DNA of 64,000 bases from contig JTDE01001545.1 of NCBI GenBank assembly GCA_014338405.1, forward strand, positions 35,594-99,593. The letters are read 5' to 3'. A program made the translations under genes and the position numbers. This document shows positions 58,707 through 64,000 of this stretch, in pieces. This DNA comes from Paragonimus skrjabini miyazakii (taxonomy: Eukaryota; Platyhelminthes; Trematoda; Plagiorchiida; Troglotrematidae). The notes under the pieces are model-generated. The model saw only the letters and a program-made list of their open reading frames with translations, did not search any database and was not told the origin of the DNA. Position 1 is the first letter of the stretch, and every line of letters starts with the position of its first letter.

Positions 58707-61700
58707 TCGTTATACCAGGTCAGTATCGGCGGTCATCAGCTGCGTAAGTCTAATGAAATGTAAAGTCATCATACTTCAGTTTTCGTTCCGGGAATAACTC
58801 CAGCCAGCAGCTTCACTGAAACTACCTTTGATTTAGTTTCGTTAACTTTTATTCATACCTATAAACCTTCAAACACAAATTATTAACCGACCAGCACTGA
58901 CAGACAAACGCACAAACTACTATCTTTCTCCATCCTGTAACAAACTCTGAACCTATGAACATACCTGTCGTTAAATTTCGTAGATTGAATAGAATAATGA
59001 CAACGAAAGTATTTGAATTACCCAATAGAGGAGTGGTTTTTGATTTTGGTTACTGATGGTTTTGGTATCTTACCTAATCGTCTAGAGTAAAATTGCAGTT
59101 TACACCAAACTATGGAAAAGCAACGGAATAGCCACCTCAACTACAATGATAATAATCATGATCAGCAGTGACCCTGGACTGAACACTGACTGCAGATACG
59201 AGTGCGCCATAATTTCCGTCGCAGTGTATTACTCACAACAGCAGTAGTATGTGTTGCCCTAATCTTTTCCAGCCTCTTTTAACCTTTGCCTATGAAAGTT
59301 TTCTCATACTGCTGTTGACGAGTGATGTTCAAGATGGCTGAAAAGTAGATCGGTAGTAGTTCATCAAAACGTTTTCATGGATTCATATGTGATCATGTTT
59401 TCTTTTCACATAAGTGTTTCTTATCATTGCCTGAAAAATACTTTTAGAATAAATGGTTCCGCAAATTTGTCAATAAAGATCGTTGTCCAAAAATGTATAT
59501 GCATAAAGTTCACTTTATCAGAGTGATGATATTTTGAGAATGCATTTACCTTCAGACCTAAGTGAATCGTAGTTTTCTAATAAACGAAGTAGTTCACGAC
59601 TGCATCAATTGGCGCTCCCTCAACTACTCCAAAATTAGCTGGTTTCGTAATGTATGAACAACCGGTCAAGGACTGTCTACTCGCTTGGTTAGTTAAAGCA
59701 ATTGTTGTGGGTAATTCCAATATCTCTTAAATTGTTTACCGTATGACTTCTAGCAAGCTCAAATCCGGCAGTGCCCAAACTTTTCCACATTGAGCGTCAA
59801 GAGTCATACGTTGAAAGCGGTTAGGTTGAAACCAACGCACACTGGTACAGTGCTAAAAAGTGCAGCCATTCTGGTTATATTAATCAGCTGTGAGGTAGCG
59901 TGACGTTTTACGCCAAAGCTCTTCTCTGTTTTCTATATTTTTCCCTTGGTTTACGGTAAGACCTACTAAAACTCTTCAGTCTTTACAGAGAATGTATAAA
60001 TAGACGTAGACAGCAGTTCTTCAGAAAAGGTATTAGGCCTGAGAAAGTGCTATTTTCATCCAATCTAAAGTTACCAAATAACGATCAATCATATATCCGC
60101 TGCACTCCAACGATTAGTTATATCTGTGCTTTAGAAAATGTCATAGATAGAAAATTGGACGTGCAAAGTTGACGATTATTCATTTGTGAACTTCAATCCA
60201 GACCCGATCAGATATGTGTTAAGTCGTTAAACGTGATGTATATTCTCACACAGCTCAACAAAAATCCGCGACGAAACATTGCAAACAATAAGAAATTTAG
60301 CTAGGTGCAACTCCTCTACCCATAAACCCATGATCCTTGACCGGCAAAACCGCAAAATAATTCTTTCTTACGGCATATGACGTTTCTTTTTCAAGCTTGA
60401 ATAAAGCGTTATCAAATCACGCAAAAACTTCTGATCAAAACATATCAAGTAAACTTTTCCGACAGCTTATTACTTAAGAAATCTCACTGTCTCCCTGACA
60501 GTCTCCAGCTGACCTATTGGTCAGATGGCAGAATGTATCGCACTACTTCTTAAAAAGAGACGACCAACTTATAACTTTCACATCGACGTCTTTGACATTA
60601 AAAGGTATAGACAAACAAATGTTTGCACGAATGGAAGCAAAAAACAAACTTAACTGTCTAAATCAGTCTGCCTGGGTTTAACTATTAATTATCACACTTT
60701 TTTTATTTCAGCTTAATCTGCTGGGGGTTCCCGGACTGTCGAATTTTAGTTGGTGCACTGGATTCGGTAATACTAAGAGAATGATGGTACTTCAAGTTTT
60801 CAACAAGTCTGACGTTCGGCACTCAACCAACGTCTTCCGATTGGTTATTTACCCAACCTAGTCAGCTTACTTGATTTATTTTTCTAGCCTTTTCGCCAGT
60901 GATTTTAGGAGAACACTTCTGTCTCCATGTACTTTTTTATAGTATAAATGGCATTCTCACCACTTCCCCCAGCACACTTCCCTATACACGTCGATTATTC
61001 GATTTGAGACAGTAAACGTAGAACTATTCTTTCTTCCTCTTGTTATGTAAAAGTTGCCCCCAAACTGTTTGGTTATCCACGACTCCACCGTTTATTTCGT
61101 AAACTTAATATCTCCAGCAAAATGCCCTTATCTCTAAACATAAGTAATTATTCTGACGAACTTTCAAATGATTTTCATCCTCTCCATGTAGACATTGAAT
61201 TTTTCTGTTAACTCTCAGAATTTCTCTATGTTAGTGACATCTACACCAGATCCGAAAGACTGTTTTCCTGTCTGATTCTTTAATCGAATACGTATTCAGT
61301 CAAATTACATACATATTCACCTGTCTTGTCCTAATGAGAGTCTCTCTAGTAGACTTTCTAATCTGATCTATGACTCGCAATATTTATCAGCATTCCAACT
61401 CATCTGGCTTGTTGTGACTATTTTCTACGCACAATATATGCTCGGTTCATTGGTTCTTATCACGGTTCAACCGGCAAAAAATTTGCCTCACTTTCTTTTG
61501 ACATAAGTCGCTTTTTTGAACTGGATCCTTCTGTATCCCCTATCAAAATCGGATATAAATATTCACCTGTATGCACCCGTTCTCACATTTACTTCGTTAA
61601 TATTTGGCCGAACTTCAAATTTTAAAAATCTTTTCTTTGCTGCCTCAAGTAACTGTGAAACCGGATCAATATCGGTTCCATTCGATGACGAACAAGGTGG

Positions 61701-63746
61701 CTTATTGTTTTGAGCAAGAATTTATTAAAATAAATTTGTTTTTCCGTCGAGTATCTTTCAGTTATTAAAAGTTTCAATACGTTGAAACTGAAACTCCAAT
61801 CCTTGAGATGCACAAGCCGTGCCGCCGACCTTGGTAAAAACCCGTCGTACAACTATATCGTCATAACTGTACGCGCTTGTCATTGTTGGTGCAACTTGTT
61901 CATCAAGTCTGTTCGCTAAAAAATACTAAGGCTGTCAACGCTTGCCATCGACAGAACGAGCGAGTCTGCATCAAATTAGCCATATTCGTCTTCTTCAGAT
62001 ATACATCCAAACACAACTGACAATCGTCTTACATTAGTTATATTGCTCTCAATCTGCAGAAGGCGAGCAAATAAGAAGTTTATCAGCCATGACTTTGCCT
62101 CTGAATATCCACAGACATCCGGAAAGGTCGTTCTTGATTCACTTTCGTTGCTGCAATGATACTGAGTGATGAGAAAGTCAAGCTTGCCTCAAAAGAAAGT
62201 TTTGACTGCTTCACCCTCATGAAGAAAAACCATCACCTGGGTTAAGAAATTTGTTATTAGTTGAAAATTAAAATTATACAAAGTAATTTATTAACAGTGC
62301 ACAATGTATAAATGTTTCATCGCTTAACAGGCACCTACGGCCGTTAATGTGAATTGGGGTTGAGATAACAAATAAATTTAGTGAACCAATAAGTAATTAA
62401 TTAATTGACGGACGCTCTGATGGTCAGTTATTCGTAAAAATGCACGCAATGCAGGCCTTACTTTTCATTAAAATTTAACCAGAATGTTAGATTCTTTTAT
62501 TTGGGTCTGAGTCAGTACTTAATAGTCATTAGTAGTTCTTACTTACTTAACATGAGGTTATTGATCAACCGGTGAGACAGTGCTTTACAGACATTAGATA
62601 TTCACAAACCGGATTTCATACTTATCGTTGACCAGACATTTGAGTTAATTCAGCAAACGGAGTGCGCGTAATATGTTGTTCCAACTAGACTCATTTTTTG
62701 TTTTGTGAGACGCTACCGTTAAGAAAAAAATAGTGACAACACATTTCTGGCCACTTATCGATTTAAATCTCCTCTTTTTCGTATGCAGCTGTTGAAAACT
62801 TTTATATACTGACCCACGCACTAGTTGTCTGGAATGCCAAATCAAATCCTGGTAATCTTAAGTGCGACTAACAAAATATCAGTGTTTTAACATTCAGTTG
62901 AACAGAACAAACAAAAATGCTCACGCTCAAAAAACCCGCCAAAATTCACTTGTCATTTGAATGGCTGCAGACTTCATTAGTTCATGTATTTGAAATCTGA
63001 CCTCTCATAATACAAGACAGTGTCCAAGTGCATTAGAATTTTCTGCTTCTCCAAATACAATACTCGTTCTGTTGAAGATCGCCGTTTTATGCATCAATTT
63101 TTAAGCCGATTCTTCTACACTAATTTGCTATTAAGATTATTTGGTTGTATCCATTATATAAAAAAAACATGATTTACTGGTAGAAAAACTGTATTGGCTA
63201 TTAGGAGGATACTGTTTGTAATAACACGTAACTGAAATGAGTACTGTTCTGTTTGTGCAAATTGGCAATCATCCCTAGGGAACTAAAACATGCATATCTG
63301 ATCCATCTAGTTATAGTGTATTTAATTCCAACCTTAATGTGGTCCACCCCATCCACACTTGAAGGCAACAGGAAAAATTTCTTGTTAGTGTTGAATGTTT
63401 TCGATCGTGTTGTGGTTTAAACTATGTTCTAGCGTAAAAGCTATTTCAACTCAGTTTTAACAGAATGACGAAAATAAAAATTGTTACAAGTAAGTGCTTA
63501 ATGATTACTAAAATCTTTCAACAGAGCTTTTTATGTTCCTTTAGATAAATAAAGTTAGTCAATAACAAGGATAAAATATCAATGGTCAAATTATCATGAA
63601 CCCCCAGTGCATGTCAAAATTGGTAATGTGTGATACAAAGCATCGGTGCATTTCTGTAGATGGAACCCACTTTTGTGATCATGAAGACTTTAGCCATTCC
63701 GTCCAGTGGTGTTTCGCATGTTGGCCTCAAAGTTGCATCCATGAGT
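58707..63746. other. no supported gene
   Basis: About 5 kb of AT-rich sequence with only short frames (up to 76 codons), no splice-supported exon and no recognised repeat. Confidence 0.4.
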
Positions 63747-64000
63747 ATTTCGTAGTCCTCTTAATGTTGCTAACCGTTTCACTTGGTTTTGATTAAATAT
63801 GTGAACTCGAGAGAAGCGAAGTTATATGATATGACAGATTTTGATACTCCTGTTGATGTCCGACCAATATTCCTTTTGAAGATAAAGTTTCCAAAGAAGA
63901 TTGAAATTTCGTAGTCCTCTTAATGTTGCTAACCGTTTCACTTGGTTTTGATTAAATATGTGAACTCGAGAGAAGCGAAGTTATATGATATGACAGATTT
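63747..64000. repeat. direct repeat, 159-base period, running off the window
   Basis: Sequence from 63747 (ATTTCGTAGTCCTC) recurs at 63906 and is identical base for base to 64000, about 95 bases, including GAACTCGAGAGAAGCG. Flanking sequence left of the two copies differs, so the duplication boundary is at 63747/63906. It is either a young tandem duplication or an assembly artefact. Confidence 0.85.

Noticed and set aside
1..64000. CRISPR arrays, operons, rRNA genes
   Set aside because: No regularly spaced repeats, no prokaryotic gene layout and no rRNA-like blocks are present.

Overview
The window looks like nuclear DNA of a parasitic flatworm, most likely a digenean trematode. It is AT-rich, its coding signal is sparse and split by introns of about 0.6 to 2.8 kb, and there is no bacterial-style gene packing. 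The repeats fit: Penelope-like elements (PLEs) with GIY-YIG nuclease domains, RTE/CR1-type non-LTR reverse transcriptase remnants, and a tRNA-derived SINE that carries a hammerhead ribozyme, the arrangement known from the schistosome S-alpha family. The species call is inference.

Region by region. 1-366 holds the 3' end of a PLE on the + strand, and about 1745-2060 holds an old reverse SINE copy. 2970-14761 carries the only convincing host gene, on the + strand: seven exons whose reading phases fit across all six introns and which encode a long Ser/Thr-rich, largely disordered protein of unknown function. Neither end of the gene was found. 14762-26000 is a repeat-rich stretch with several SINE copies, a PLE fragment between inverted arms of about 175 bp with an apparently complete hammerhead ribozyme in the right arm, and a second PLE fragment at 25480-25800 on the minus strand. 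About 26840-27700 is a decayed non-LTR reverse transcriptase on the minus strand. 28-49 kb is nearly featureless, with a few weak exon candidates. 49.7-52.1 kb and 55.4-56.3 kb hold more SINE copies, some in head-to-head pairs, and another PLE remnant. 58.4-58.7 kb is a CR1-like C-terminal remnant. The last 250 bases contain a perfect direct repeat with a 159-bp period that runs off the window.

The most interesting signal is ribozymes, not proteins. Two unrelated retroelement families, the SINE and the PLE arm, each carry a hammerhead fold that can be traced base by base. Hammerheads in PLEs and in S-alpha-like SINEs are known in general; the particular families here are not ones I recognise. 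Exon calls outside 2970-14761 are weak, because open frames of 60-130 codons are expected by chance in 64 kb of such DNA.
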